Counted from the first letter of the stretch, positions 10,501 through 17,067 are shown. The stretch is DNA of 35,893 bases from Treponema sp. (GCA_024402565.1 JAKSTM010000019.1:1-35893), one strand, 5' to 3'. Notes: generated by a model from the letters alone, not told the origin. Numbers and translations are program-made.

Positions 10501-10526
10501 ACTAAACTTTTTTTCCTTAAAATCAA
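7518..10526 (-). CDS. Multidomain outer-membrane protein with TIG-like domains, beta-barrel, BspA-type LRR_5 and CIA30-like domain
   Basis: The 1002-residue protein has a signal peptide (about 1-26, cut after LIA). An FN3-like domain (QFKWTPTEKGFRYEIKI) is followed by three TIG-like segments (for example LLRLTGSGFTGDTTF, LTLKGKGLTPDSVF). A segment at about 540-700 resembles a small outer-membrane barrel (RPYVGIGAGYNVYPEY, YGFARAGVVLLDFFDINYTL). LRR_5 repeats of the BspA kind follow (VVLPDTVKVIGKDAFRGC, IIIPEGVVEIGDGAFAGC). The C-terminal domain resembles CIA30 or a galactose-binding fold (DGIRFKVRGDNNVYEIRI, IEIPFSKFRI). The start is TTG (10526-10524), the only candidate with a good upstream AAGGAG (9 nt). 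First gene of the operon. It is probably surface exposed and adhesive or carbohydrate binding, by analogy with BspA of Tannerella and LrrA of Treponema denticola. Confidence 0.75.
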   Translation of the reverse strand: MILRKKSLVFAALFLAVNLFSVSLIAEESEKEKEPARYQFIQQFKWTPTEKGFRYEIKIESFEDGQWVPEVSEKTSKTNIQLPLSPGRKRVSIVSLNRLGRRGQQTEWSEFVVLGETQPYLYADYLKKSKQWNSPLLMVTHAETDDLSENVESEKGDPENSFFLKGKNIFLTETKFYMVPVEESSSGGKRFQAFNSMRSVVPLNVVRHDFERPGVVVSYNPDELFSGYYQIFAENPGNQKTSLDILVLANRVPEFDKEQFPYYANYDVNILDTDKIQENGNLLRLTGSGFTGDTTFALNPSTEGIPYPFSTSKDRKPLELSVQNMLTLNGKGDMELTFKVNPKDLRPGYYNLVAENAMGSSSVRLLVKHKNEEEYPVVTKIKSEKGGKEDLVLTLKGKGLTPDSVFTLVSTMSDVTGINVRIPFQVVDSKKNGKKIVIQGKREKIVPGTYGILIEPEYTSVLKLVEFDLKLNSSIAQAEEEKIEEEFIRPENFVASVSEEEQAAAIAASVDELDYQPNEFKVARKPKVFFPYTSMDVNLAEPVFQENSVEKLIETASLKFSLLNFDWLRIGNSYTVGEDYIGTDLSFNLAVPVERFRPYVGIGAGYNVYPEYFISSDWYSAGSLYGFARAGVVLLDFFDINYTLTFNALDKYAGFDFTQETPKSIPFFYDSFSIGAHIPLRSPKYVQKPINTTLTINREGLVNGTDYELQKNIKKLVFSNGVREIRSFTDHIMLTDVVLPDTVKVIGKDAFRGCFNLENIIIPEGVVEIGDGAFAGCKSMRKIVLPSSIRKISSTAFDGWEDYQYVVYKWNKDDEVQRDLGGLQRKSNFTQSEDLLRTPFEASNIFSTWNEAHAAVSKIERVEYIDNKPCRIVRLGGRTKTGDWDNHFGIEVWGNQQINRYLKNADGIRFKVRGDNNVYEIRIMSPNNETAYAYSFYAPLNATEIEIPFSKFRICDYSKKKIKMNEMKIEAIGFYQNQRIEVMNKKFQVDIYDIETFMRKKK

Positions 10527-10608
10527 AATAAAATACTCCTTGTCAATTATCGGCAGAAAATGCTACCTTCTTTATAGAAAGTTTCAAACTGAATTTTTGG
10601 AGATTTTT
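10527..10608. promoter_or_regulatory. Divergent promoter region between the surface operon and GH95
   Basis: This 82-bp spacer must hold promoters for both directions. On the plus strand a possible -35 TCGGCA (10550-10555) and -10 TATAGA (10573-10578) are 17 bp apart, ahead of the GH95 start. TTGTCA at 10540-10545 is another possible -35. On the minus strand GATAAT could serve as -10 for the operon. None is close to consensus and the assignments are tentative. Confidence 0.3.
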
Positions 10609-13017
10609 ATGACTTCACCTGATATTTTAACCTTTAAAAAACCTGCAGAACCTTATAACTGGGAAAGCCGACTTCCATTAGGAAACGGCCGCCTTGGAAT
10701 AATGATTAAAGGTGATCCCTGCCAGGAAGGTTTACAACTTAATGAAGAAAATATCTGGTCTGGTGGTCCAATGGATAGAAATAATCCATCCACAAAAAAT
10801 GACATAGAAAAAATCCGAAAATTAATGACTGAAGGAAAAATTCCTGAAGCACAGGAAATGGCGTTCCGTTCCATGGCAGGCAGTCCGGTAAATATGCGGG
10901 CTTACCAGAATGCCGGAGACTTCACAATAGATTTTTTTACCAAGAAAAACATAGGCATTCCTGGCCCAATGCAAGGACACATTTTACCTTCCGAACCAGA
11001 AAATTACAGCATGAAACTCGACATGAGTCAGGGACTTCATACAGTTTCTTTTAAAGATGATGAAGGAACTACTTTCACACGAACCACTTTTGTTTCAGCC
11101 GTTCACGACATTATTGTAATGCACGTCAAAGCTGACAAAAAAAATAAAATCAATTTTCGTGGGAATCTGGAACGTGGCATATGGGCAGATTCTGTCTGGA
11201 CAGACGGGAAAAATATATATCTGGAAGACGCCCATGGAATTCCATTCTGTGCAGGCGCTACAGTAATATGTCGCGGTGGCGAAAACAATATTTTTGGTAC
11301 CTGTTTATGCGGAAAAGATGTAGATGAAGCGGTATTCTTGATTTCAATTCATGCATTCAACAATTTTTCAGGAAAAAATCATCCTGAAAATCTGGCAGAA
11401 TATGAAGCAGCCATTCAAAAAAATACATGGACTGGAAAAGTAAAAAAACAACTCGAAAACCTGAAAAATCTGGCTTCAGAATTAGGACTCAAAAAATTCT
11501 ATGAAAAACTTCAGAAAGAACACACTGAGGAATTCAAAAGTTTTTATAATCGAATGAAATTCGAATTAACACAAAACTCTCAGTCAGACACTTCAGACAC
11601 TTCAGATATTTCAACACCAGAATTAATTCAAGAAATAAAAAATGCCGAATCATCTCCAGAGAAAATATTACAAATCAGAAATTTTCAGCTAGCTATAAAT
11701 CAATACGCAAACTTTGGACGTTATCTGCTTATTTCATCATCACGAAAACCAGGTAAAAATCCCGCAACCTTACAGGGAATCTGGAACTGTTATATGGATC
11801 CACCATGGGGAAGTAAATATACAATCAACATTAATCTTCAGATGAATTACTGGTGCGCCTGTATGTGTGCTTTAGCAGAAACAGAAACTACTGTATTTGA
11901 ACTTTTAGCCCGCGGATACGAAAGAGGAAAAATAACTGCAAAGAAAATGTATGGCTGTCACGGCTATGTAATGCACCACAATACCGACATCTGGGGAGAT
12001 TCTGCACCACAGGATGCTTGGGTTCCTGGAACTTATTGGACTCTGGGAAGCGGCTGGCTTGCAACTCATATCTGGGAAAACTATGAATACACATTAGATA
12101 AAAAAATGCTCTCAAAGTATTACTATCTGATTCATGAAGCATGCCAATTCTATTCAGAGTTTCTTTCTGAAAGTGACTTTAATGCGCCAGACGGAAAACC
12201 TTACCTTATTTTAAATCCATCGGCTTCCCCGGAAAATACATACAAAACGAAAGATGGAATTATTTCTGTTTTCAGTCCGGGATGTGAAATGGACAATCAA
12301 ATTCTTACACATCTTTTTGAAAGCTGTCTTAAAGCCATAAATATTCTTGGAGACGATGCAAAATCAAAAGATGGAAAGAAATACAGTTCTAAAGACAAAA
12401 AAACTTTTGAATATGTTCTAGCTCACATAAAATCACCTTCACTAAATTCAGATGGATCCATCATGGAATGGAACGAAGAATTTGAAGAAGTGGAACCAGG
12501 CCACAGACACATTTCTCATCTTTACGGTCTTTTCCCAGGACACAGCATTTCTGTAGAAAAAACTCCTGCTCTGGCAGAAGCAGCAAAAAAAACACTTACC
12601 AAAAGATTAAGTTCTGGTGGAGGTCACACAGGATGGAGTCAGGCATGGATAATAAATTTCCGTGCGGCGCTTAAACAGAAAAACGAAGCCGGTGAAGCGG
12701 TAAACAAAATTTTAAGTCATTCCACAAATCCAAATCTTCTGGACGTACATCCTCCATTTCAGATTGATGGAAACTTTGGAGCTCTGGCTGGAATTATGCG
12801 CATGCTGATTCAGTCTGAAATGGAATGGAAAGAAAATGGAAAACCATTTGTAAAAATATATCTTCTTCCTGCCCTTCCTGAAACCGAAATCTGGAAAGAC
12901 GGAAAACTATCTGGAATAAAAGTCCGCGGAGACCTTTCAGTAGACTTAGAATGGACTAACTGGAAAATAACAAAAGCGGAAGTAAAAGGAAAAACAGAAT
13001 ACGAGATTGTTAATTAA
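10609..13017 (+). CDS. Glycoside hydrolase family 95 (alpha-L-fucosidase or alpha-L-galactosidase)
   Basis: The 802-residue enzyme has the GH95 layout: an N-terminal beta-sandwich (WESRLPLGNGRLGIMIKGD, LQLNEENIWSGGP) and a catalytic alpha/alpha barrel. By alignment with Bifidobacterium AfcA, Glu542 in NPSASPEN is the acid, Asp720 in FQIDGNFG corresponds to the essential Asp766, and Asn407 and Asn409 in TININLQMNYW correspond to Asn421 and Asn423. It should remove terminal alpha-1,2-linked L-fucose, or L-galactose, from host or plant glycans. The start was set at ATG 10609, which has GGAGA 5 nt upstream. An in-frame ATG 23 codons earlier lacks a Shine-Dalgarno and lies in the promoter region. 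No signal peptide is visible, so it probably acts on imported oligosaccharides. It is divergent from the surface operon and convergent (7 bp) with rseC. Confidence 0.93.
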   Translation: MTSPDILTFKKPAEPYNWESRLPLGNGRLGIMIKGDPCQEGLQLNEENIWSGGPMDRNNPSTKNDIEKIRKLMTEGKIPEAQEMAFRSMAGSPVNMRAYQNAGDFTIDFFTKKNIGIPGPMQGHILPSEPENYSMKLDMSQGLHTVSFKDDEGTTFTRTTFVSAVHDIIVMHVKADKKNKINFRGNLERGIWADSVWTDGKNIYLEDAHGIPFCAGATVICRGGENNIFGTCLCGKDVDEAVFLISIHAFNNFSGKNHPENLAEYEAAIQKNTWTGKVKKQLENLKNLASELGLKKFYEKLQKEHTEEFKSFYNRMKFELTQNSQSDTSDTSDISTPELIQEIKNAESSPEKILQIRNFQLAINQYANFGRYLLISSSRKPGKNPATLQGIWNCYMDPPWGSKYTININLQMNYWCACMCALAETETTVFELLARGYERGKITAKKMYGCHGYVMHHNTDIWGDSAPQDAWVPGTYWTLGSGWLATHIWENYEYTLDKKMLSKYYYLIHEACQFYSEFLSESDFNAPDGKPYLILNPSASPENTYKTKDGIISVFSPGCEMDNQILTHLFESCLKAINILGDDAKSKDGKKYSSKDKKTFEYVLAHIKSPSLNSDGSIMEWNEEFEEVEPGHRHISHLYGLFPGHSISVEKTPALAEAAKKTLTKRLSSGGGHTGWSQAWIINFRAALKQKNEAGEAVNKILSHSTNPNLLDVHPPFQIDGNFGALAGIMRMLIQSEMEWKENGKPFVKIYLLPALPETEIWKDGKLSGIKVRGDLSVDLEWTNWKITKAEVKGKTEYEIVN

Positions 13018-13024
13018 TCAAAAC

Positions 13025-13441
13025 TTAATCTGAAATAAGACTTGTAATCTGTAATTCAACAAGTTCGCTGCGTTTTCGTGTAAGAAGAAAAATCACCAGA
13101 GCGGGAACAAATAAAAAAAGAATTACAGTAAAAGCCTTAAAAGTTTCTGTAAGTTCAGCGTGAAAAAGATTTGCCAACGACGGAGCTAAGAAAAAACCCG
13201 CTACGGCAAACATAATGGGAAGAACAAGGGCGATTACATTGCAAAAAGACTGAAAGCCGGTGGAAACATTTGCTTTCACTGTCATTCCAGGCTTAAGTTC
13301 AAAGCCTTTAGGATTTTTTGCCTGCAGAACCACATGACAGCCTGAACAGCTTCCCGAACAGGTGGCGCAGGCATTTTCGTCATAAGGGATAATATCAACA
13401 TTTGTTTCATTTACTCTGCTGACTTTATAAATCTTTTTCAT
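13025..13441 (-). CDS. rseC: RseC/MucC-family membrane protein
   Basis: This 138-residue protein has an N-terminal cytoplasmic domain with four cysteines (Cys25, 28, 32, 35; CATCSGSCSGC), then KPGMTVKANVS, then two membrane segments (about 66-88 and 96-118). This is the RseC_MucC layout. In Escherichia coli RseC helps the Rsx complex keep SoxR reduced; in other bacteria the family sits near Rnf/Rsx electron-transfer complexes. No rnf or rsx gene lies in the window, so the partner here is unknown. The cysteine set could bind an iron-sulfur cluster. Its ATG overlaps the stop of the TPR gene by 4 nt (13438-13441). Confidence 0.85.
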   Translation of the reverse strand: MKKIYKVSRVNETNVDIIPYDENACATCSGSCSGCHVVLQAKNPKGFELKPGMTVKANVSTGFQSFCNVIALVLPIMFAVAGFFLAPSLANLFHAELTETFKAFTVILFLFVPALVIFLLTRKRSELVELQITSLISD

Positions 13442-13968
13442 TTTTTATTTTTCCCTTCAAGTTCCTGAATACGTTCATTTATTATTACCGCTGCTTTCAC
13501 ATTTTTCAATTCAGAATAAGCATCGCGCAAATTATACAAAGCATCAGAATAATATGGATTAATTGTAACAGCCATTTCAAAATTTTCTGCCGCTGCCGCA
13601 TAATCATCATTATTAAATTGAAGCACACCCATAAGATTCCATAAACGTTCACTCATAGGGTGAAAATCCAGACCATCCTGGCAGACTTTAAATGCTTCGT
13701 CGATCATATGCATATTCAGAAGAAGAACAGAAAGACTTTCCACAACGTCCTCTTTTTGAGGAGAAATCCTAAACGCATTTCTTAACGCAGTTAATGCTTC
13801 CATCATATCACCGGCATCACGATAAGTAATCCCAAGATTATACCATACAAGAGAATTATTACGGTCAATATGAATAGCGCGGCGAAGACATGCGATAGCA
13901 TCTGAAAACTGTCCGTCTTTTGCGAGAAGAATTGCCTGATTATTTAATGTGTCTGCTCGTTCAATCAT
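13438..13968 (-). CDS. Tetratricopeptide repeat protein
   Basis: The 176-residue protein consists almost wholly of about four TPR units (for example AIACLRRAIHIDRNNSLVWYNLGITYRDAGDM and AAENFEMAVTINPYYSDALYNL). No signal peptide or membrane segment is visible, so it is probably a cytoplasmic scaffold. It lies between the polyprenyl synthase (20 nt upstream) and rseC (ATGA overlap), so the three genes should be cotranscribed. A weak GAG is the only ribosome-binding candidate. The partner protein cannot be inferred. Confidence 0.82.
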   Translation of the reverse strand: MIERADTLNNQAILLAKDGQFSDAIACLRRAIHIDRNNSLVWYNLGITYRDAGDMMEALTALRNAFRISPQKEDVVESLSVLLLNMHMIDEAFKVCQDGLDFHPMSERLWNLMGVLQFNNDDYAAAAENFEMAVTINPYYSDALYNLRDAYSELKNVKAAVIINERIQELEGKNKK

Positions 13969-13988
13969 TATTTAAATATACTCAATTT

Positions 13989-15059
13989 TTACAGTTTCGG
14001 AACCATTCCCATAAAAAGTTCTTCTATTAAATCAGAATATTCTTTTCCTGATTCACCGCCTAAAGAACGGAAACTTTTACATGCATTTTGGATTACCTGA
14101 ACTCCTTCTTCCCAAGCCTGTCCGATACAACCGCTCGATTCCAGAAGTTTTATACATTCTTCCACTGCAGGACTTTCAATTCCTTCACTTCTGGCAGTTT
14201 CCATAAAGCCAGCAATTTTTTCTTTATCTTCAGGATGATTTTTTATGTGAATAAGAACAGGGAGACTTTTCTTTCCTTCAACGATATCATCTCCACGTTT
14301 TTTTCCAACATTCCCAGATGTAAGGTTTATTACATCATCTATAATCTGAAATCCCATTCCAATAAAACTTGCAGTCTCGCCAAGTTTTTCACTTAATTCA
14401 TTTGATGCACCACCCGCCAGAGCTCCAAGCTGAGCTGCAAGATTTGCCAAAGTTCCAGTTTTTTGACGAACCATAGCTTCATATTCTTTTTCTGTTGGGA
14501 AAACTGAAACATTTCTGTGCCAATAAATATCCATTGCCTGTCCAAGATGAAGCCGGCGTAATTCCTGTTCCACCATTTTATGAAGTTCAAGCTTCTGAGA
14601 ATCCGAAATTTCCAGAATGTCAATTAACGAAAGGGCCTCAAAATAAAACCAGGCGCCTGCATTAAGTGCTGTATCAAGACCAAAACTAATATGTGCGCAA
14701 GGTTTTCCTCGGCGAAGATCTGCTCCATCTTCTATATCATCATGAATCAAACTGGCAGTATGTACAAACTCAACAATCGGACAAAGCTTATAAACAAGGC
14801 CAACATTTTTGCTGTTTACAGATGCATTCACCATGTCTGCTATCAAAGTGGCAAAAAGTGGACGCCAACGTTTCCCGCCCTGAGAAATAAGATTTGTATT
14901 TGGTTCAAGAAGACATTTCAGATATAAGTCGCCGGAATCAGAACAAACTCCCTCTGGAAGATTTCCAAAAGAATTCTTTTTCCAATTCTCATTCAAATCG
15001 GTCACATTATGAATTTCTTCTTCAATTAATTTTAAGCGCTTTTCAAATTTCGGATTCAT
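13989..15059 (-). CDS. Polyprenyl diphosphate synthase
   Basis: This is a trans-isoprenyl diphosphate synthase of 356 residues, which condenses isopentenyl diphosphate with allylic diphosphates for lipid carriers or prenylated products. Visible motifs are GGKRWRP (61-67), the first aspartate-rich motif DDIED (107-111), GQAMDIYWHR, and the second motif IIDDVINLTSG (DDVIN at 241-245), then KRGDDIVEGKKSLPVL. The second motif ends in Asn where most bacterial enzymes have Asp. Some GGPP synthases also vary here, so loss of activity is not implied. Chain length cannot be read reliably. The ATG follows a TATAAT by only 6 nt with no Shine-Dalgarno, which suggests a leaderless mRNA. First gene of a three-gene unit with the TPR protein and rseC. 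Confidence 0.9.
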   Translation of the reverse strand: MNPKFEKRLKLIEEEIHNVTDLNENWKKNSFGNLPEGVCSDSGDLYLKCLLEPNTNLISQGGKRWRPLFATLIADMVNASVNSKNVGLVYKLCPIVEFVHTASLIHDDIEDGADLRRGKPCAHISFGLDTALNAGAWFYFEALSLIDILEISDSQKLELHKMVEQELRRLHLGQAMDIYWHRNVSVFPTEKEYEAMVRQKTGTLANLAAQLGALAGGASNELSEKLGETASFIGMGFQIIDDVINLTSGNVGKKRGDDIVEGKKSLPVLIHIKNHPEDKEKIAGFMETARSEGIESPAVEECIKLLESSGCIGQAWEEGVQVIQNACKSFRSLGGESGKEYSDLIEELFMGMVPKL

Positions 15060-15065
15060 GAAAAA

Positions 15066-15092
15066 ATTATATCACAAAAAAAATATTGACAA
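15066..15092 (-). promoter_or_regulatory. Promoter of the polyprenyl synthase unit (leaderless)
   Basis: On the minus strand TTGTCA (15092-15087) and TATAAT (15071-15066) are separated by 15 bp, shorter than ideal. The start codon begins at 15059, 6 nt after the -10 box. The -35 overlaps, on the opposite strand, the -35 of the padR promoter. Confidence 0.55.
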
Positions 15093-15114
15093 ATATATCG
15101 GCAAACGATATATT
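15086..15114 (+). promoter_or_regulatory. Strong sigma-70-type promoter of padR
   Basis: A perfect -35 TTGACA (15086-15091), a 17-bp spacer and -10 TATATT (15109-15114) precede padR. The spacer and -10 are covered by a palindrome (15093-15113), so a bound repressor would block polymerase. Confidence 0.85.
15093..15113. promoter_or_regulatory. PadR operator O1
   Basis: Perfect inverted repeat: arm ATATATCG (15093-15100), spacer GCAAA, arm CGATATAT (15106-15113). It lies between -35 and -10 of the padR promoter and covers most of the -10. A PadR dimer is the likely ligand because the regulator is the first gene downstream and PadR proteins commonly repress themselves. Confidence 0.7.
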
Positions 15115-15123
15115 TTAATCACA

Positions 15124-15144
15124 ATATATCGGCAAGCGTTATAT
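15124..15144. promoter_or_regulatory. PadR operator O2
   Basis: Arm ATATATCG (15124-15131), spacer GCAAG, arm CGTTATAT (15137-15144). It differs from O1 at one arm position and one spacer position and starts exactly 31 bp after it, about three helical turns, so both sites face the same side of the DNA. It lies in the 5' leader of padR. Confidence 0.68.
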
Positions 15145-15193
15145 CATCAGTCAATATATTGATTTTTTATTCTGTAAGGAGGTGTTGAATTTT

Positions 15194-15514
15194 ATGGAAA
15201 AATATCAGCCTTTAACCGAGTCTGTATTTTATATCCTTCTGGCAACACGAAATCCGAATCACGGTTATGGAATCATTCAGGAAGTTAAAGATCTGACCCA
15301 AGGCCGGATAAACATGGGAGCAGGAACTCTTTATGGGGCAATTCAGACGCTGGAATCAAAAGGATGGATTCAAGTTTTCAGCGAAGAAACTGATTCACGA
15401 AAAAAGAAAGAATATGTTCTGACCGAAGAAGGACGTAAAGTTTTTTATGACGAATGCACCAGACTTTCAGAACTTCTGGAGCATGCAAAATTAATGAATA
15501 AACAAAATTCATAA
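15194..15514 (+). CDS. PadR-family transcriptional regulator
   Basis: This 106-residue protein is a single PadR winged helix: LTESVFYILLATRNPNHGYGIIQEV, then GTLYGAIQTLESKGWI (recognition helix and wing approach), then KKKEYVLTEEGRKVF (wing) and a short C-terminal dimer helix. The start is ATG 15194, 10 nt after a near-perfect AAGGAGGT (15176-15183). A GTG at 15182 overlaps the Shine-Dalgarno and is rejected. Two palindromes in its own promoter region imply autoregulation. The gene 12 nt downstream encodes a DUF2812 membrane protein, a frequent partner of this PadR type in Firmicutes. The effector ligand is unknown. Confidence 0.92.
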   Translation: MEKYQPLTESVFYILLATRNPNHGYGIIQEVKDLTQGRINMGAGTLYGAIQTLESKGWIQVFSEETDSRKKKEYVLTEEGRKVFYDECTRLSELLEHAKLMNKQNS

Positions 15515-15526
15515 GGAGAAAGAAAG

Positions 15527-16231
15527 ATGAAAAAATTCAGATTATATTGGGATACAGAAAAAGAGACTGCCTGGTTAAACCAAATGGCAAATGACGGATG
15601 GAATGTTACAGGATTTTCTATGGGCTTCTATACTTTCGAAAAATGTGAACCCGGCGAATATCAGTATCAGATTGATACCTCTGACGGATTATGGAAATGT
15701 TCAAAAAAATACCGGGACTTCATGGAAAGTATGGGAATCGAAATTGTATGCTGCTGGGGAGTTTGGGTTGTATTACGGCGGAAATCAAGTGAAGGCGAAT
15801 TTCAGCTTTATTCAGATGATGAAAGCCGCCTTGAACATCTTAAGAAAATCCTGAATCTCTACAAAATTATCGCATTAATAGAAATTGGTTGTATGATGGT
15901 AAACGTATACCCTGCCATTTTCCATAACTCACGTGGAAATCTTATTTGCGCTGCTATTATTTCGATTTTTGTATTTCTTTTTGCTTACCTGGTTTATATC
16001 ACCAAAAACAGAATCAATCGTATTCTGCAAAACAAAGGCGAAGAAAATAAAACTTCACCTAAAAACCCTATGTTATTCTGCAGTATCGGCTGGCTTTTCA
16101 TGCTGAGTTCCTACGCAATTAATCGCACAGACAGCATGACTATGGATATCATTTCTATCGTCCTTGCTCTTATGGCATGTATATTCTTTGGACTTTCATT
16201 AAGAGTTTCAGTCTCAAATAAAAAGAAATAA
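15527..16231 (+). CDS. DUF2812 membrane protein
   Basis: The 234-residue protein opens with a DUF2812-type domain (about 1-105; KKFRLYWDTEKETAWLNQMANDGW, CEPGEYQYQID). Four hydrophobic segments follow (about 113-131, 141-161, 184-202 and 207-226). The biochemical role of this family is unknown. Proteins of this type often follow PadR genes, and the pair may sense or repair membrane stress, but that is inference. AAGGAGAAAG stands 7-12 nt before the ATG. It is cotranscribed with padR and ends 4 bp from the convergent HD gene, with no terminator between them. Confidence 0.8.
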   Translation: MKKFRLYWDTEKETAWLNQMANDGWNVTGFSMGFYTFEKCEPGEYQYQIDTSDGLWKCSKKYRDFMESMGIEIVCCWGVWVVLRRKSSEGEFQLYSDDESRLEHLKKILNLYKIIALIEIGCMMVNVYPAIFHNSRGNLICAAIISIFVFLFAYLVYITKNRINRILQNKGEENKTSPKNPMLFCSIGWLFMLSSYAINRTDSMTMDIISIVLALMACIFFGLSLRVSVSNKKK

Positions 16232-16235
16232 AAAA

Positions 16236-16841
16236 TTACGAGTTGATTTTTTTCCAGTCTTCCAGGAACTTTCGGCGGGTAATAATCAGGTTGATAAGTT
16301 CCTGGTACATATTGAAATCGACTTCGATTGCCATTGGCAGAATAAAGAATTCTGTTTCATTACAATACCGTTCAATAAATGCCGAATCAGTTACATAACC
16401 AAGTGAAATCATATTCGAAATTCGGTCTGCACATTTTAAGATTTTTGCTTTCTGACTTCCATTATTTATTATGCGCATAAGGAAATCACGTTTTTCTTCA
16501 CCTTCATGTTTTGTAACTTCAAGAACCAGTTTCAACACTTCTTCGCCATCAGCATCGGCATTCACAATCAAGTTAGGATCAAAGTCAGGAAGATCTTCAA
16601 TAGTGTCATGAACAAGGGATGCTTTTAAAAGAACAGGATCGATATATCCATAGTCGATTAGAATTGTAAGAGTATCCATCTGATGACGAAACATATTTCC
16701 GCCAGCATGACGAGCCTTACCAATCAAAGAGGTTGCAAGCTGCATATAAGGCGCAAAAATAATACTTTTAAGTTGTAAAAGCCCTTCTTCATTCATTTTA
16801 AGAGAGCGTTCTGTTTTCATTTCGTATTTTTGTTTTCCCAT
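16236..16841 (-). CDS. Stand-alone HD hydrolase of RelA/SpoT type
   Basis: The 201-residue protein carries an HD phosphohydrolase domain resembling the (p)ppGpp hydrolase half of RelA/SpoT. His53 (FRHQMDT), His78-Asp79 in HDTIED and Asp139 in KCADRISNM are the expected metal ligands, and Glu82-Asp83 match the ED pair used in the (p)ppGpp hydrolase mechanism. EVTKHEGEEKRDF and RISNMISLG correspond to later family motifs. There is no synthetase or TGS/ACT domain, so a small alarmone hydrolase or nucleotide pyrophosphohydrolase is the best inference. Start: ATG with GGAGG 8 nt upstream. Its own promoter is at 16869-16896. Substrate not provable from sequence. Confidence 0.8.
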   Translation of the reverse strand: MGKQKYEMKTERSLKMNEEGLLQLKSIIFAPYMQLATSLIGKARHAGGNMFRHQMDTLTILIDYGYIDPVLLKASLVHDTIEDLPDFDPNLIVNADADGEEVLKLVLEVTKHEGEEKRDFLMRIINNGSQKAKILKCADRISNMISLGYVTDSAFIERYCNETEFFILPMAIEVDFNMYQELINLIITRRKFLEDWKKINS

Positions 16842-16868
16842 AGGCGCAGCCTCCGAAATATGAGGCCT

Positions 16869-16896
16869 ATTATATCACAAAACGAGGTTCTTACAA
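16869..16896 (-). promoter_or_regulatory. Promoter of the HD hydrolase gene
   Basis: On the minus strand TTGTAA (16896-16891), a 16-bp spacer and TATAAT (16874-16869) precede the gene. The leader is short. GCCTC upstream can pair with GAGGC that overlaps the Shine-Dalgarno, though the predicted start of the RNA may exclude part of that arm. Confidence 0.6.
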
Positions 16897-16922
16897 AACT
16901 ATAGTTTTCAGAACTCCAATAT

Positions 16923-17044
16923 AAAAAAAAAGGAACCATCCCAAAAATGTTAGGCATTTGCCTTTTACGGGAAAGAGGACGAACCAGAATCTTTCCCAAC
17001 AATCACCATAGCCCTTGCTCAGGTGGAGATGGTTCCTATTATTT
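16923..17044 (-). ncRNA. Candidate structured small RNA or 3'/5' regulatory RNA
   Basis: The sequence folds on the minus strand as a four-way-junction-like RNA. The closing helix is 10 bp (17037-17028 with 16940-16931). Inside are a hairpin at 17025-17004 (CACC/GGTG then AGC/GCT, loop AAGG), a perfect 8-bp hairpin at 16997-16969 (GGGAAAGA/TCTTTCCC, 13-nt loop) and a small hairpin at 16963-16952 (AGGC/GCCT). The closing helix is followed by a run of nine U (16931-16923), like an intrinsic terminator. A TATAAT on the minus strand (17055-17050) would start transcription near 17044, just before the helix. It matches no RNA family I recognise (not tRNA, 5S, SRP or a common riboswitch). It could instead be the 3' UTR of the Sel1 gene or a leader of the HD gene. 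Confidence 0.5.
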
Positions 17045-17067
17045 AACTGATTATAAAAATACGATCT

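Noticed and set aside
16923..17044. Small RNA read as tRNA, 5S rRNA or SRP RNA
   Set aside because: No CCA end or T arm in the right place, no 5S loop motifs, and no SRP GGAA-loop domain.
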